A stretch of 64,000 bases of DNA from Vespula vulgaris (Eukaryota; Arthropoda; Insecta; Hymenoptera; Vespidae), in the NCBI RefSeq assembly GCF_905475345.1, contig NC_066587.1, forward strand, positions 6,713,070 through 6,777,069, read 5' to 3'. Below, piece after piece: positions 1 through 12,154 of this stretch; within the stretch, counting starts at the first letter, position 1; each line of letters begins with the position of its first letter. The notes below the pieces were generated by a model. The model ran no database searches. It was not told the DNA's origin and was given only the letters and a program-made list of their open reading frames with translations. The translations under genes and the position numbers were made by a program.

Positions 1-543
1 GACGTTATTATCGACGTAAGAAGACGATAAAATGCTAAGTAAACGTTTAAAAATGATAATACTAGTTTGTCAGTCCTCGAAGAGGAGGAGTATGACCTCG
101 AGAAAAAGGCAAGGGCCTCCTTCGTTTGAAAATTGTCTGTTACGATTTCATCGAGTTGATTGTCTGGTATCTTCTTCGTCCTCGTCCTCGTCTTCGTTTT
201 CGTCTTCGTCCTCGCACTCGTCGACATCGTCGAAGTCCTCGTTGTCGTCGTCATCGTCGTTGTCGTCGAACGACTTCTTTCAGTCGCGCCACAACGCGAA
301 CTAGAAGTGGTAGAACTCTTATTTAACATGGTCGACGAGCCGGCCAGTGCTCAGTCGACCGCCGAGAGTATATTAGACTTATTCACATTCTCTCTCTCTT
401 TCTCTTTCTCTCGATATCCCTCATCGTCGATATCTTTTCAAGCTTCAAGGAGAAAGTAGTCAAAGAGAGAAGGTTACTCAGTGATCAATAAAATAAATCA
501 ATTCGATGGTGTGTCAATTAAAAAGATTTTCTTCCAAAGCAGC
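1..543 (+). other. 5' flank and probable leader of the carbonic anhydrase gene
   Basis: Non-coding sequence with a TCG/TCC-rich simple stretch at 174-285 and a TCTCTTT stretch near 390-415. The open frames here encode only serine/arginine or valine runs that change with the frame, which is what a trinucleotide-like repeat gives. The signal-peptide exon of the carbonic anhydrase gene starts at 544, so part of this stretch is probably its promoter and 5' UTR. No TATA box could be placed with confidence. Confidence 0.4.
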
Positions 544-2795
544 ATGATGATCGTCTGGACGATATCTCTTGGACTTCTTCTTTTGATCAGTGAGTAGTCA
601 ATTAATCCCTTGATATCTTCTTTCTTTCATTCGTATTGATTCCTTTTTATCTTCCCGTTTATTGAAAAAAGTGAGTAAATAAATGAATAAATTGAAAAGA
701 CGAATCGAGACGTTCAAGATCTTTTTCTTTATCTATAACGATAATGAAAAATCTACAAGGGGAAATAGAAAGAAAGGGTGATATATTAATAGTGCGTTCT
801 TCTTTTGTCGAATATATCGGTTTGATACATATATATATATATATGTATAATATAGGATAATAATAAATAAGTATTCGATCTAATTATACAATGATCAGTG
901 ATCGTGCCAATCTTCTCGAGAAATTTTCTTTAAATGTCTTCTTCATTCTTATTCATTTTCGTGGCATTCGAATAGCGAAGCTTCTCTTTCGTTTTGATTC
1001 TCGCATAAAATGATTTTTATATTTTCTTTTCGATCGAAAATTGATCCAGAAAATATTGAAATCTTAATTAGCCTTGAACACCGCTCATTACGATATCATT
1101 ACCAGTCGTATAAATAAATAATATTACAAACGTATCTGCGTACGAGTATTTAATGGCCGATAAACTTTTACTTAGCATCGATGATCCTTAAAAGATACAT
1201 CCGAGTTTATTAGTACCTTCGATTTTGATTCGTCAATACGAATAAATTGTTTAATTGATCGTTCGACGCCTACATACTGATTAATTGCCACACGACGCTT
1301 TTATTTGGTATTAGAAGCTTGCGTCACATCCTTATCACCTATCTTATATTTCGTGATCTTTAGTGACGTTTATTTTATTACACCACATTTTTTCTTTTTT
1401 TGGCACACGTCCGTTAAAGTTGCCCTTTAAAATTAATAATGACTGAAGTGGAGATCTAAAGTATTAAATTTTAATCTTCTTCGATGTCACTCAATACAAA
1501 ATATCAAGAATCGTTGGAATATTATACATTATATATTAGATTATTATATTATACATCAGAACTGTTCTTTAAAATTAATAAAACTTGAAGCGAAGTTTTA
1601 AACTATTCAACGTGAAATTTGCTTTCCTTCGATATAACTTAATATAAATAAATAATTATCAAGATCTGTTCGTTTTAGTTATATATTATATATTACATTG
1701 TTATATTATACATTAGAATTTCTATTTCAAATTGATAACAATAAAACTGAACTTTTAAAATATTAAATTTGACTTTTCTTTCATATGACTTAATACAAAG
1801 AAATAATTTTACAAAGAACTATTCGTTATGCTATTATACATATTATGTTATTCTTTAAAATTACTAACAATAGAAATTTAAGTTTACGAAGTGTTAAATT
1901 TATGCTTCCTTTGGCACAACTTAATACAAAGAAATAATTACCAAGAACCGTTGCTCGTTCTAATACGTGAATGTATTCGTATAGTATGCGAAGGAACGTT
2001 AATTTCAACGTTGTAGATAGTACGAAAATATATGTCCATATGTCGGACAGAAACGTGTAAATGAAAATTAGAATACCGACGACGATTCTACAAGTAAATC
2101 TACAAAACCAAGAATCGTGTCTATTCTTTGCAAAGAAAAAACTCGAGGATTATTTATATCGATCGAACAAACAATCGAATTCAACCGAACTTTTCATAGT
2201 ATCGACAATATGACGAAGAACATTTTTTTAGTCTATGAATGAGCATATGAATGACTCATTCGTATGACAGCAATTATGAATAATAAGGGATTATGATAGT
2301 TTAGTATATAACAAAAAAACCATGACAAATTTTCATAGATAACAAAATGTCATTTGCATGAATATGATAATATAATAATTTCTATTTTGATAATAAAAAA
2401 GAGGACAAAGTAAATTTACGTGAGATATATCGATTCGTATTTAATTTGTAATATAATTCAATGATAAATGAAAGAAAAAAGAGAAAGAAAAAGTAAAAAA
2501 AAAAAAAAAAAAAGAAGAAAAATATTCACCGACTAAAAATATAATTTCGTATCTTGTTTCGTTTTTTTTCTAAAATTACTCTTGTAACAGAAAAAATTGA
2601 ATTTGAAAAAGAGATTAAATAAACGCACATTAGACGAATTATATTTATATAATAATTATTAATATTATATAATTAGAATTATATAATAATACGAGATCGT
2701 ATAAAGAAATATAAAATCAAATAAACAAAATAAAATTAAAAGAAGAAAAAATTATATGATAAAACAAGAATTTCGACGACTAAAAATGTAGTTTC

Positions 2796-2832
<37 letters not shown>

Positions 2833-5800
2833 AAATTACACTTGAAATCGAAAATAAAAAGGGTGCTTCCTTTTGCAAAACTCTGTTATCGGACACTGCA
2901 CGTCCTGTATCTCGTTTCTAATCGGACTAAATATGTGAAATCGGAGTCTTTTTGACGATATTAAATGTTTCTAACTGACATGTATATGATGCGTCATCGC
3001 AAAAAGAAATAATCTTGTGCGGTGGATAATCAACGACATTTTTTTTTTTAACAGATTATTCAATGAGAGAGCAAACGTCGAGTCACATGTTGATAAAATA
3101 TAATCAATTCGATAAAAGTACTATCGGAAAGAAAGAAAAAAAAAAAGAAGAAGAAGGAAAAGAAAAAAGAAAAAGAAAAAAAAAGAATGAAAGAAAATAC
3201 ACTTAATAGAATCCACACCTTTCCTGCCATAAAAATTAGTATAAATTAACTTTCAAGGAGAATTCGAAAACCATCGTTGTAAGGTGCAACGAAAGAAAGG
3301 AATGACTCGTTGCACTTTCTACGACGTGTTCAGAATATAAAATACTATATATGTATACATACGTATATATGTATGTATGTACGTACGTTATGGACGTAAA
3401 TATGTACGTATATGTAGATGTCGAAAGTTATATCGTTAGTATGATGAGATCTTAACGATCACGATGTTCGATCTATAGCTTCATTATCACTCAAATTACG
3501 TGGAATATAGAAATGACATCGTTTCTGCAATTCGTGTACTTATTCTCGCATAATCTTCTCTTGTTACGTAATTACTATATATATATATATATATATTTCG
3601 AAATACATTCTCTCTCTCTCTCCTCTTATACACATTCATGCATATATAGAATTTCTACGAAGAAAAAATTTCTTCTGTTCTCGAGAAAATGATTCAAACA
3701 AATGGCACGATTTCACCGCAAGATTTTGAACTTTGTATCTTATTGTCTCATGCAAAATTATACGCGTGTGGCTTATTTTTATGATTAATAAAAAAAGAAA
3801 AAAATGAAAAAAGAAGGAAAGGAAAAAAGACAAGAAAACGAAAGAAGAAAGCAAACACAAAGTTTGTTCGCAACAATGTTTCTCGCGTGTTAATATGCAA
3901 TACGTGACCGTGATTCGTCCATTTTTCAGATGTCACGAACATGAAGAATGGAGAATGGAGAATATATCTCAGGGTCTTTTCATATCGATCTGTTAAAAAT
4001 TTTATCATTTATTAACGATCGACCCCATCGGAGCTATTACAATACCATTTACTATATTAAATTATAATCGAAGGTCATTGATTAATAATCAAAGGATAAT
4101 GCACTTATGTGTTTTCTTTTTTTAAGTTTTTCTTTCTTTTCTTTTTTTTTTTTATGTAATGAAAGAATATCCGTAGTATATCCTTGGCATACTAAATATG
4201 AGACGAACGAAGGATTTCTGATAATCTAAAAATCAAAATTGCAAGTAACGTAAACGTATAAACGACGATTACGTGACTAAAATTTCTTTTAAACTTTGAA
4301 ATCTTATTTATAAAACCGCTTTAGACGATTTTAATGAATAGAATTGTATTTTATCTTGTTAATTCTACTAAGAAGTATTCTTGTCGGTTCTTTCAAAGTG
4401 ACTGTAATCATCATCTCATAAATCGAATCTTTCCTTGCACGTGTCAAGCACATGTATAAGAAACCCCGAAAGCCTATAATACAACGATATCGTTTGCCTT
4501 TGAAAGATATCTATAGACGTAGAAAAATTACTGTAGATTAATTAGATGCGTTAATAAATGATCTTCTCATTGTTTCCTTAATCGTCGAGAATTTTCTTTC
4601 AAGGCTTTTCCACGCAAAACAGAAAATTTCCATCATTATTATATTTCATCTATGAACATAATTCGTCGTTTATATCAAATTCAAATGGCAGAGATAGAAG
4701 GAAGTACAAAGTTGAGAAAAACAAATTGTAATTATTCGATTATTATCCTATTATTACTATCGTTATAATATTTTTCGTATCAACGTTATTCGTCGTTTCG
4801 TATGAAATTCGAATGTTCGCGACAGAGATAGAGATAGAAATTGACAAAATTTGAATTTCAAAGATTATTCGACTGTTATAAATACTATACGTAAACGTGT
4901 GTACACACACAAACACGCACACACACATGCACGTTATAATTTTCTACAATCTGTATGATCAGATAAAAATTATCGATAAAATCATCGATAATATCCTACT
5001 CGTGATAAGTTTTCACCGTGGATAAGTAAGCATCGAACTACTTGCCTCGTTTGCACGCTTCACCGATCGTGAGAATACAATGACCCAGAGTGATTCATAT
5101 TTTTTGTTGTATGTACACAACTCTTTCAAAGCAAACCTTGAGCCTTATACAAAAGCAAACAAAAATATGTTACTCTCGACCGATTATTTCTTAGTTTTTT
5201 CTTTCTCGTTAAATATATTGACTTTCTTTTTATCTTATATGTATAATATGGCGAAAGGCTGTGCCCCTGTGTTACTAGGTGTTTCTAACGAATCATCGTT
5301 CTCTAACGAAAACATTCGTTTCACTTTCAGAATTCTCTGATGGATCTCAAGACTTCAGTTACGATGGAAATCATGGTATGTACTTATACCTGTGTATATA
5401 TGTATATATACACACATTCTCTTCATTTCTCTTTTCTTTTCTTTTGAAAATATTGAATTATTGAATACCTGGGATAATCGGAAAACTTTTAATACCTAGA
5501 ATTCGTTCGTTCTTTTTTTTTTCTTCTTCTTTAGGTCCGTCACACTGGCCCATCGATTATCAGTCCTGTGTTGGGAAACATCAATCACCCATTAACATAG
5601 AGGAACACAATGTAAAAAACATCAACCTACCTCCATTACGTTTTGAAAAATTGGACGTCCCACGTTCCTCCTTCATAACGAACAACGGACATACAGGTGA
5701 GATTTTTTTTTTTTTCTTAAATCTATTTAAAGTTATAGGTCATATGTAGATATCTCGTTTATACTAGAGAAGAATATCAAGTAAATATAATACGAAACTA

Positions 5801-5878
5801 ACGCAAACCAAACAAGTATGTTTAAGAATAAGAAAAGAAATAAAAGGAAAAAGTTTAATAATAGATCATCGAGAAAAA

Positions 5879-5914
<36 letters not shown>

Positions 5915-7206
5915 CAAATATTTTGTGATAAGATTAACGTTTTCTAATTAAAACATATACCAAGCTACTTACATTTACAAAGGAAGTAATATAAAAAGAT
6001 TATATGCACATGATATGTTACATAGGAAAACGTTAATCTAGAAAATAATTCAATACTTAATTTTCTCTTATTGTTCTTTAACTTTGTTAAAGAGATTTCA
6101 TTCTTCCATGAGAAACGATATTCTTAGAAAATGATTGTGTTTCGTTTCATTCGATATGAATATTTGAAATCGCGGAAATTCCTATTTTTAATCTAAAAAA
6201 AAAAAAAAACGTGAAAGAAGATCCGCTTGCGTAATAAAATAATCTGATCTTACTGAATCAGTGATGATCAAGACGAACGAGTCAGAAGCAGCTGTCGTTT
6301 CCGGTGGACCTCTTCGTGATAATTACATTTTCGAACAACTTCACTTTCATTGGGGTGAGAATGATTCTGAAGGGTCCGAAGATTACATCAATAATCATTC
6401 GTTCGCTATGGAACTCCATGCTGTCTTCTATAAACAGAGTTATAAGTCGATGACCGAGGCGGTCAACCATCCGGATGGACTTGCCGTCTTTGCATATTTC
6501 TACGAGGTAAGAATGCTTTGCATTTTAATGAAGTTATATTCCATCTTCCAGTTATATTCCTATCATAATACTTAACGTTTTAATATTTTAAACAGGCAGC
6601 CGATAAAGAGAATCCAACTTACAAGCCTATAGTTGAAGTATTACCCAAAGTAGAAACAGTTGGTAGTAAGCATGAATTAAAGGAGCCATTATTATTGGAA
6701 CATTTATTAATACCGAATATGTCAACCATGCAAAATTATTTTACGTATAATGGCTCTTTGACAACTCCACCTTGTTCAGAAGTCGTTACGTGGGTCGATT
6801 TTAAAAATCCTCAATTATTATCGCATGATCAGGTATATTGAATTCTTTTCATAGTTATTATTGGTTCTCTTTTCTTTACTTATTCTTATACTCTTGAAGG
6901 ATTATATACTCTTAACGGTACAAGGGTATTAGTATAAAAATGAAATTTAAATTTCAGTTGGCTGCGTTTCGTAACCTTCGTACATCCGATGGTAACAAAC
7001 TAACGCATAATTTCCGACCGGTACAACCTTTATCCGATCGATTGGTTTATCATAACGTTTTTAACATAGACAACGATGTACCACTAGAAAATAATTTAAA
7101 CAACAATGAAGATGCAGGAGATAAATACAACGGTGCACTTTCGATACGTAACAGCGCTACTATGTCGATTCTCTTTGTTGTTTCAACAGTTTTAGTAACT
7201 ATCTAA
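544..7206 (+). CDS. alpha-carbonic anhydrase, secreted or GPI-anchored
   Basis: Catalyses reversible hydration of CO2 to bicarbonate, here probably at the outer cell surface. The coding exons I rebuilt are 544-589, 5331-5375, 5535-5696, 6262-6506, 6596-6832 and 6958-7206; all have GT-AG borders and give 327 residues. Residues 1-15 are a hydrophobic signal peptide on their own exon. The alpha-CA core begins at G-P-S-H-W-P (31-36). The three zinc-binding histidines are present (H112 and H114 in LHFHWG, H137 in MELHA), as are the proton-shuttle histidine (H83 in NNGHT), the gate glutamate E135 and the active-site TT (222-223). C42 and C226 are placed for the conserved disulfide. The enzyme therefore looks active. 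The last 16 residues are hydrophobic after a polar stretch, as in a GPI-attachment signal; this anchor is inference. Intron 1 is 4.7 kb. AATAAA signals lie at 7518 and 7612. Confidence 0.94.
1420..1960. repeat. decayed tandem repeat, four copies of about 130-155 bp
   Basis: An anchor motif resembling TTTAAAATTAATAA recurs at about 1427, 1569, 1724 and 1852, giving unit lengths of about 142, 155 and 128 bp. Each unit then has a block like AGTATTAAATTT, a pyrimidine-rich TTCTTTCGAT stretch, ACTTAATACAAAGAAATAAT and a block like CAAGAAC(T/C)GTT. The copies are diverged and differ by indels, so the array is old. Confidence 0.7.
2515..2850. repeat. two-copy tandem repeat of about 248 bp (part)
   Basis: The segment GACTAAAAATATAATTTCGT near 2531 and its close copy near 2779 are each followed by a T- or CT-rich run and then by a sequence like AAATTAC(T/A)CTTG(T/A)AA. 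The second copy carries a (CT)n expansion at 2801-2829 where the first has a T run. The sequence between the two copies is AT-rich and less clearly repeated. Confidence 0.5.
4655..4880. repeat. two-copy tandem repeat, unit about 126 bp
   Basis: ATTCGTCGTTT occurs near 4662 and again near 4788. Both are followed by a similar order of blocks: ATCAAATTC or ATGAAATTC, AATG, CAGAGATAGA, and an AT-rich end with ATTATTCGA. The copies are diverged, and no coding potential was seen in either. Confidence 0.5.
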
Positions 7207-7904
7207 AGATAAACAAATATATATGTCTAGTCAAGCGTATAATAATCGCACTTCTTCGGTTTTACAGAGAAGATTATTTTATAGAATTATAATTATATAA
7301 ATTATTTTATTCGGATGATTATCTCTCGTTGTCATTGAAATGCAATGTGTGATTTTTGATATTTGTTCTAATAATTCTGACGGTATATATATATACATAT
7401 TTTTTTTATAACTTAAACGTTTATCTATGCAATCAATTGTGCACGCGATATGTATGCTTTTATGTTTTCATCATTTTTATACACAGCATCCATATTTTGC
7501 GGCAATTACATTTATAAAATAAAATAAAATTGCTTCTTTTTAATTGATAGTATTACATATCCTCATGATTTAAATACAACGATAATGCTGTAAATGTGTA
7601 AGTATTTATGTAATAAACTCTTATACCGTAAGTTCATCTTAAAACGACTTATTTTTTTATATCTCTACATGTATTTGTCGTATCCTAATTTTCTATACAT
7701 CTTACAATTAACAAATATCTAATATAATAGTAATAATAAAGTTAATCATAATTAAGAAATTATATAGTCCATTATTTACTCTTGTATAAAAATTGTATAG
7801 GGATAGCAAACACATTAACGGTTTATCATTTACTTATTCATGGAATAATTTTTTTAAAAAGAAAAATACTAATATAAAAAGAAAATAACTAACATATATT
7901 ACTG
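7207..7904. other. 3' regions of carbonic anhydrase (+) and CCDC12 (-), tail to tail
   Basis: A 698-bp convergent intergenic space. It is AT-rich with plus-strand AATAAA signals at 7518-7523, 7523-7528 and 7612-7617 that suit the carbonic anhydrase transcript. No clear minus-strand AATAAA was identified for CCDC12. No coding exon was seen. Confidence 0.6.
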
Positions 7905-8644
7905 TCAAGTTCTATCATTTGTTTCCTCTTTTCCTATCATATTTACCATTGTAGCTAAATTGTGTTGGTCTTGTTTAAGACGTTCTCTGATTAATTCAGC
8001 AATTGCCTTTTGAGTTCTTCTTTCTAATTTTTCCAATTTCTTAGAAACATCTCTCTTTAAATCCCAATCTGGCTTCCGTGGAGCCAAATTACTTATATCC
8101 TGTCGAACGATGTAATGTAACGGTTATATAACGTTAAATGTAACTGATGATAATCAACTGGAAGTATATATTATTTTATTTTATATAACGCTATAACATA
8201 TATACGATTTATTTTTAGAAAGAAAGCAATCAATGTTAAACGAATAATAACAAATGTATAGTAATGAAAAACTTACAAGTTCTTCGATAACCACTTTACT
8301 TTTTGCAGCACTCAACTGATCTTGAACTTCGGATTCAACATCGCCTGGTTTTGCATCTTCTAACACTTTTTCCTTAAGACTTTCATCTTGTGGCTTATAA
8401 CTACGAAATTTTGGCCTGCGAGCCAAAAACTAAGGTTAAGTTGTCAGAAGTTACAACAGTTGAGGTTAAGTTACAACGAAATATAGCGAAAGTAACTAAA
8501 ATACTTAATAACTCACATTGGTAATTTGCTGGGAGAATCTGCATTGATATCCTTGGCTTCTTCATTCTTTTTTTTAAGTGCTTGCAAACGTTCTTTACGT
8601 TTTAAAGCTTCTTCCACTAATGAACCTACTTTATCTTCGCTCAT
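7905..8644 (-). CDS. CCDC12: CCDC12 (cwf18-like spliceosome protein)
   Basis: Small nuclear protein of the cwf18 family, a component of the spliceosome around its catalytic activation. The minus-strand exons are 8517-8644, 8277-8415 and 7905-8099. Together they make 153 residues, close to the 166 of human CCDC12. The N terminus (MSEDKVGSLVEEALKRKERL) matches the family's opening EEALRRKERL. The strongest match is in exon 3, where D-I-S-N-L-A-P-R-K-P-D-W-D-L-K-R-D-V is followed by KKLEKLERRTQKAIAELIRE, a highly charged helix typical of the family. All donors and acceptors are GT-AG and the phases close exactly. The start is the only ATG upstream of the conserved N-terminal block. A GATGGCGCGC motif 50-60 bp upstream (8703-8712) looks like part of a housekeeping promoter. 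The match to CCDC12 is near certain. Confidence 0.95.
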
Positions 8645-8985
8645 GGTTAATGCTTCGATCTTAAACTGTTACTTTCAACGCTTATTATCGATTTGATCGA
8701 AAGATGGCGCGCACTATCGATTTGAATTCCAAAAATTGCGGGAAAACCATTTGAATTGATTATCTATTCATTTGACTACAATTTCATTTTTATAATAATT
8801 ATTACTAACTATATATATATATATAATTTCTTTGTAATCAATGCAAATATAGCACAATATTAAATACGAAGATTTATATATGCGTAGATACTTTTGTGAA
8901 ACGAATTAGTTTATTAACACTTTTACATTAACTCGTACAAATTGGCGTCAGATAAATTATAAGCAATAATCGTCGATTATATCTA

Positions 8986-8992
<7 letters not shown>

Positions 8993-9063
<71 letters not shown>
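8993..9063. repeat. (TTA)n microsatellite
   Basis: More than twenty TTA/ATT triplets with one C interruption (TTATTATCATTA). Confidence 0.95.
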
Positions 9064-10117
9064 ATTTTTATTATTATTACTACAACATTAATATCATTAC
9101 TATCATTATCTATAAGATATTAACTAATGCGATTATACGCGAGTTTTAAGAAGAATCAAACAAATTTCATTTCGGACACAAACAATAATGAAAAACAATT
9201 TCTTTCTTTTTTAATAATTAATAAAAATCGTAGATTCCATTCGAAAGAAAAATTATCTTTCGAAAAGATATAATCTGAGGATGATTCTTCAATGAGAATT
9301 CGCCGATTAGCTCGCAGAGAGAAATCACGAATCTATGCCATACGTTTGTGAAATTGAGGACATGCACGTACACACACACACACACACACACGTTCTTGGT
9401 TGCGAATGCGCGTGTGCGCTAAAGTATATCTTCTCTCTTCGTACTCTTGTACTCTTCCTTGCCGGTATTGTGCGACGTATATCGTCGTCGGGGAAAGTTT
9501 ATTTACAGTTGGAGAAGCGATTTTCAATATCGAACGCGACACGATGCACGACTTCGTGTGGGACCTTTTAATCTTTGAAAAAAAAAAAATAAGAAGAAGA
9601 AGAGCACGTGTTCTTTCTTACGTGTATCGATGTCTACTACTTCGAACTAAAATATATAAGAACTTGTCTAGTTTAGTCGAGTCTAGAGAATACACTTTGT
9701 TTATCGATTTAAACGAAACTTCGATAAATACGATAAAATAAACGTTTCACTCGAATTATATTCTTACGTATCCTTTTCGTTCGTTTTCTGTTTCTTCGTT
9801 TGTTTGTTTACCATTAAGAAAAAAAAAAAAGAGAATAGATGAAATAAAGTAAAACAAAATAGAACAAGAATTAGACGTGTATGGAAAAAGAACAAGTTAT
9901 GTATGTACAAAATCTGCAATGTAGAATAAAATACAGCATAACACATGTTTTGCATAATTCGTTACCACTTTTCTTTCGATGTACGCAGTCGTAATTAATT
10001 AATATAATTATGTTCGTTAAGAAATAAGTTCCTTGTGAAAAGTAACGAACAACCTGAGCTGACGGAAGATCGTTTCTTGCGTCACTTATATTGTAGTAGA
10101 TCGTTGTTGTTATTGAA

Positions 10118-10118
<1 letters not shown>

Positions 10119-10178
<60 letters not shown>
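10119..10178. repeat. (TA)n microsatellite
   Basis: About thirty uninterrupted TA units, just downstream of the Q-rich gene. Confidence 0.97.
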
Positions 10179-10181
<3 letters not shown>

Positions 10182-10321
10182 GGAGGAATGTGTAGTGAAG
10201 AAAAAAAGAAATAAATGGAGTTAATATATAGTGACAGAGAGCTCGACATTCTCATAATTAATATCGTCTTGTAGTAATTTACATGACTCGTCTGGATCTT
10301 TCTTCATTATTATCTCGTTTT

Positions 10322-10764
10322 TCACGCATTTGCGGGTACTTTGGCGACGAATCCGGCATTAGCACGGTTACTTGTGGTAAAATGAAGATTCTTATTGGGT
10401 ATGGCACCCACGTTTAATGCTAGAACTTTAGAAACGATATTTAAATCTTCTTGACCACCGGAACCTTCAGCATTACCTATTTCACCAGCGATACCTGATT
10501 GATAAAGAAGATGTTGAATTTGTTTCGCTGGTGTTTGCGGTGGTCTCGTTTGTCTATACTGAACGTAAGGATTATAAACGAAATTAATTGGATTTCTTTG
10601 TGGAACACCGAAAGTAAAGGTGTTTCTAGTTGCCGAAGGTTTCTCGTTAAAGCCAAAGTTACCAATGGAGTTGAAAGCTTCTTGCCTGTTAAACCTCGTT
10701 GATGCTGCTACGGGTGGTTGGAAATCTGTTACGGGTCCAAAACTCTGATGTAATCTCTGCTGTT

Positions 10765-10798
<34 letters not shown>

Positions 10799-12154
10799 CT
10801 GTTGACGATGTTGTTGAAATCTTAATTGATCTTGGAAATTCACTTGAAAGGGAGGTGGAACGACAACAGTGGGTACTTCTAACGAGACACTGGGCTGTAA
10901 ACGAACGTTGGATTCTATTGGTGTTGGAAGGTTCAAAAGGTTAGTAGCCTGTTCGAAGAAACGATGCTTTTGTTGGAGTGATGGTATAGATTGTTGTTGA
11001 AACCGATAGATCCTTGGATCCTCGAACTGTTTCAATCGTTGTTCCTCTAATTGTTTCAATCTTTGTTCTTCCAGTTGCTTTAATCTCGTTTGTTCTTCGA
11101 TCTGCTTGATTCTCGCTTGTTCGTGAAGATAAAATTGTTGCTGCTGTTTCTGTCTAATCTGTTGCTCGTAGAGCTGACGTTGTCTGATCAGAAATTGAGT
11201 TTGTTGAATCTGCTGTTGCTGTAATTCTTCCAACTGTTTCTCCAAAAGCTTTTGCTTAAATTCCAATTGTTCTTGCAGAGTCAATGCCTGGCCATCTCCG
11301 GTTGGTCTGAAGATAGGTACAACGCTTTTAGGTGCACCACTTTCGTCCTGTTGAACGGTAAACGCTGCTACTAACGGTGCTTGAAAGATTTTCACCTCCT
11401 CGGATTTCTGTATTATTTTACTACCATTCGTTAAAGTATCGTTTAGCTTAGGAGACTCCGTAGGACTAGATACAGTCGGTTTTGGTAAAGGTAATGTATT
11501 CGCTACTGCGATACCATTGCTGGCAACACCAGTAAGACCTTCTGTTAATGGAGTCATCGATTGCAAAGCGATACTATCTACTTTGTTAACGTTGTATGAA
11601 ACGTGAGAGTTAACGTTCGATTTCTTCGTATCTAATTGCTCTATCTTAGGTCCTACGTTAATTCCTCGATTTTTATCAGACGTGATAATATTCTGAGCGT
11701 GAAAACTTCTAGCATCGTTTCTCGTAGCTTTCTCGATCGTCATCGAGGGTGAACTAGACATGATTAAGTACTTGTCCGTTTGAACGAAGCTTGAATTTTG
11801 AAGCTTATCTTCGCTGGGTATTTCTTCGTCACCAGGAAATCCATCGAACGAAAAGCTAGATTTCTGAACAATGTCGATTTTGTTATTCAAATCTTTCTTC
11901 GAAACGTCCTGAAATTGATTAGCCGTGTATGCTTCAGCAACAGGCTCGTCCTTTCTTTCTTCCACTGATTCTGTTTCCAAATCTGTTAAAGCCTTTAAAA
12001 GAGCTCGACGTAGATTTTTATCCAATTTCATTGCAGCCGCTGGAACATCCAAGTTGCTGGATAAATCTGGGACATCCTCGGCCGCCGATCGATCGACCGA
12101 CGCCATTGCTATCGCAACGATTATTAAAGTTATCTGCAACATCATCATCATCAT
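10322..12154 (-). CDS. secreted glutamine-rich coiled-coil protein, unrecognised family
   Basis: A single long open frame of 610 residues. Residues 6-25 are a hydrophobic signal peptide (LQITLIIVAIAMAS, with a likely cut after RSAA). Residues 26-260 are Ser/Thr/Asn/Lys-rich and look disordered. A conserved-looking block (PLVAAFTVQQDESGAPKSVV, 260-279) leads into a Q/E/K-rich helical region (291-380) with RLKQLEEQ-type octads repeated three times near 357-376, a probable coiled coil. A run of 17 Gln lies at 451-467. The C-terminal 120 residues are Pro/Asn/Gln-rich and end with KVPANA. There are no cysteines, so a disulfide-linked fold is excluded. The function is unknown; an extracellular matrix or cuticle-associated structural role is only a guess. 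The N-terminal run of five Met comes from an ATG repeat, and a TTGCAG just inside the frame (12131-12136) could be a splice acceptor. The true start might therefore lie on an upstream exon. Confidence 0.78.

Larger units (their letters stand above)
590..5330 (+). other. first intron of the carbonic anhydrase gene
   Basis: A long AT-rich intron between the signal-peptide exon and the second exon. It holds a four-copy tandem array (1420-1960), a two-copy repeat (2515-2850), another two-copy repeat (4655-4880) and many homopolymer and dinucleotide runs. No coding exon was recognised. The short open frames within it are low-complexity or are not bounded by splice sites. Confidence 0.7.
8645..10321. 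other. intergenic region between CCDC12 and the Q-rich gene
   Basis: Upstream of CCDC12 and downstream of the Q-rich gene. It contains a long TTA microsatellite (8993-9063), a short CA run (9371-9390), a moderately GC-richer stretch at about 9300-9640 and a long TA run (10119-10178). The open frames in the GC-richer stretch have no family resemblance and no convincing splice sites. The end nearest 10321 is probably the 3' UTR of the Q-rich gene. Confidence 0.5.

Noticed and set aside
160..459. Open frames rich in Ser, Arg or Val at the left edge
   Set aside because: All three frames stay open because the DNA is a TCG/TCC/TCT-like simple repeat; the product changes completely with frame and matches no family.
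9400..9741. 113-residue plus-strand open frame in a GC-richer patch
   Set aside because: No family resemblance, it contains a poly-A-derived Lys run, and no splice sites or upstream stop pattern support it; it may be the 3' flank of the Q-rich gene.
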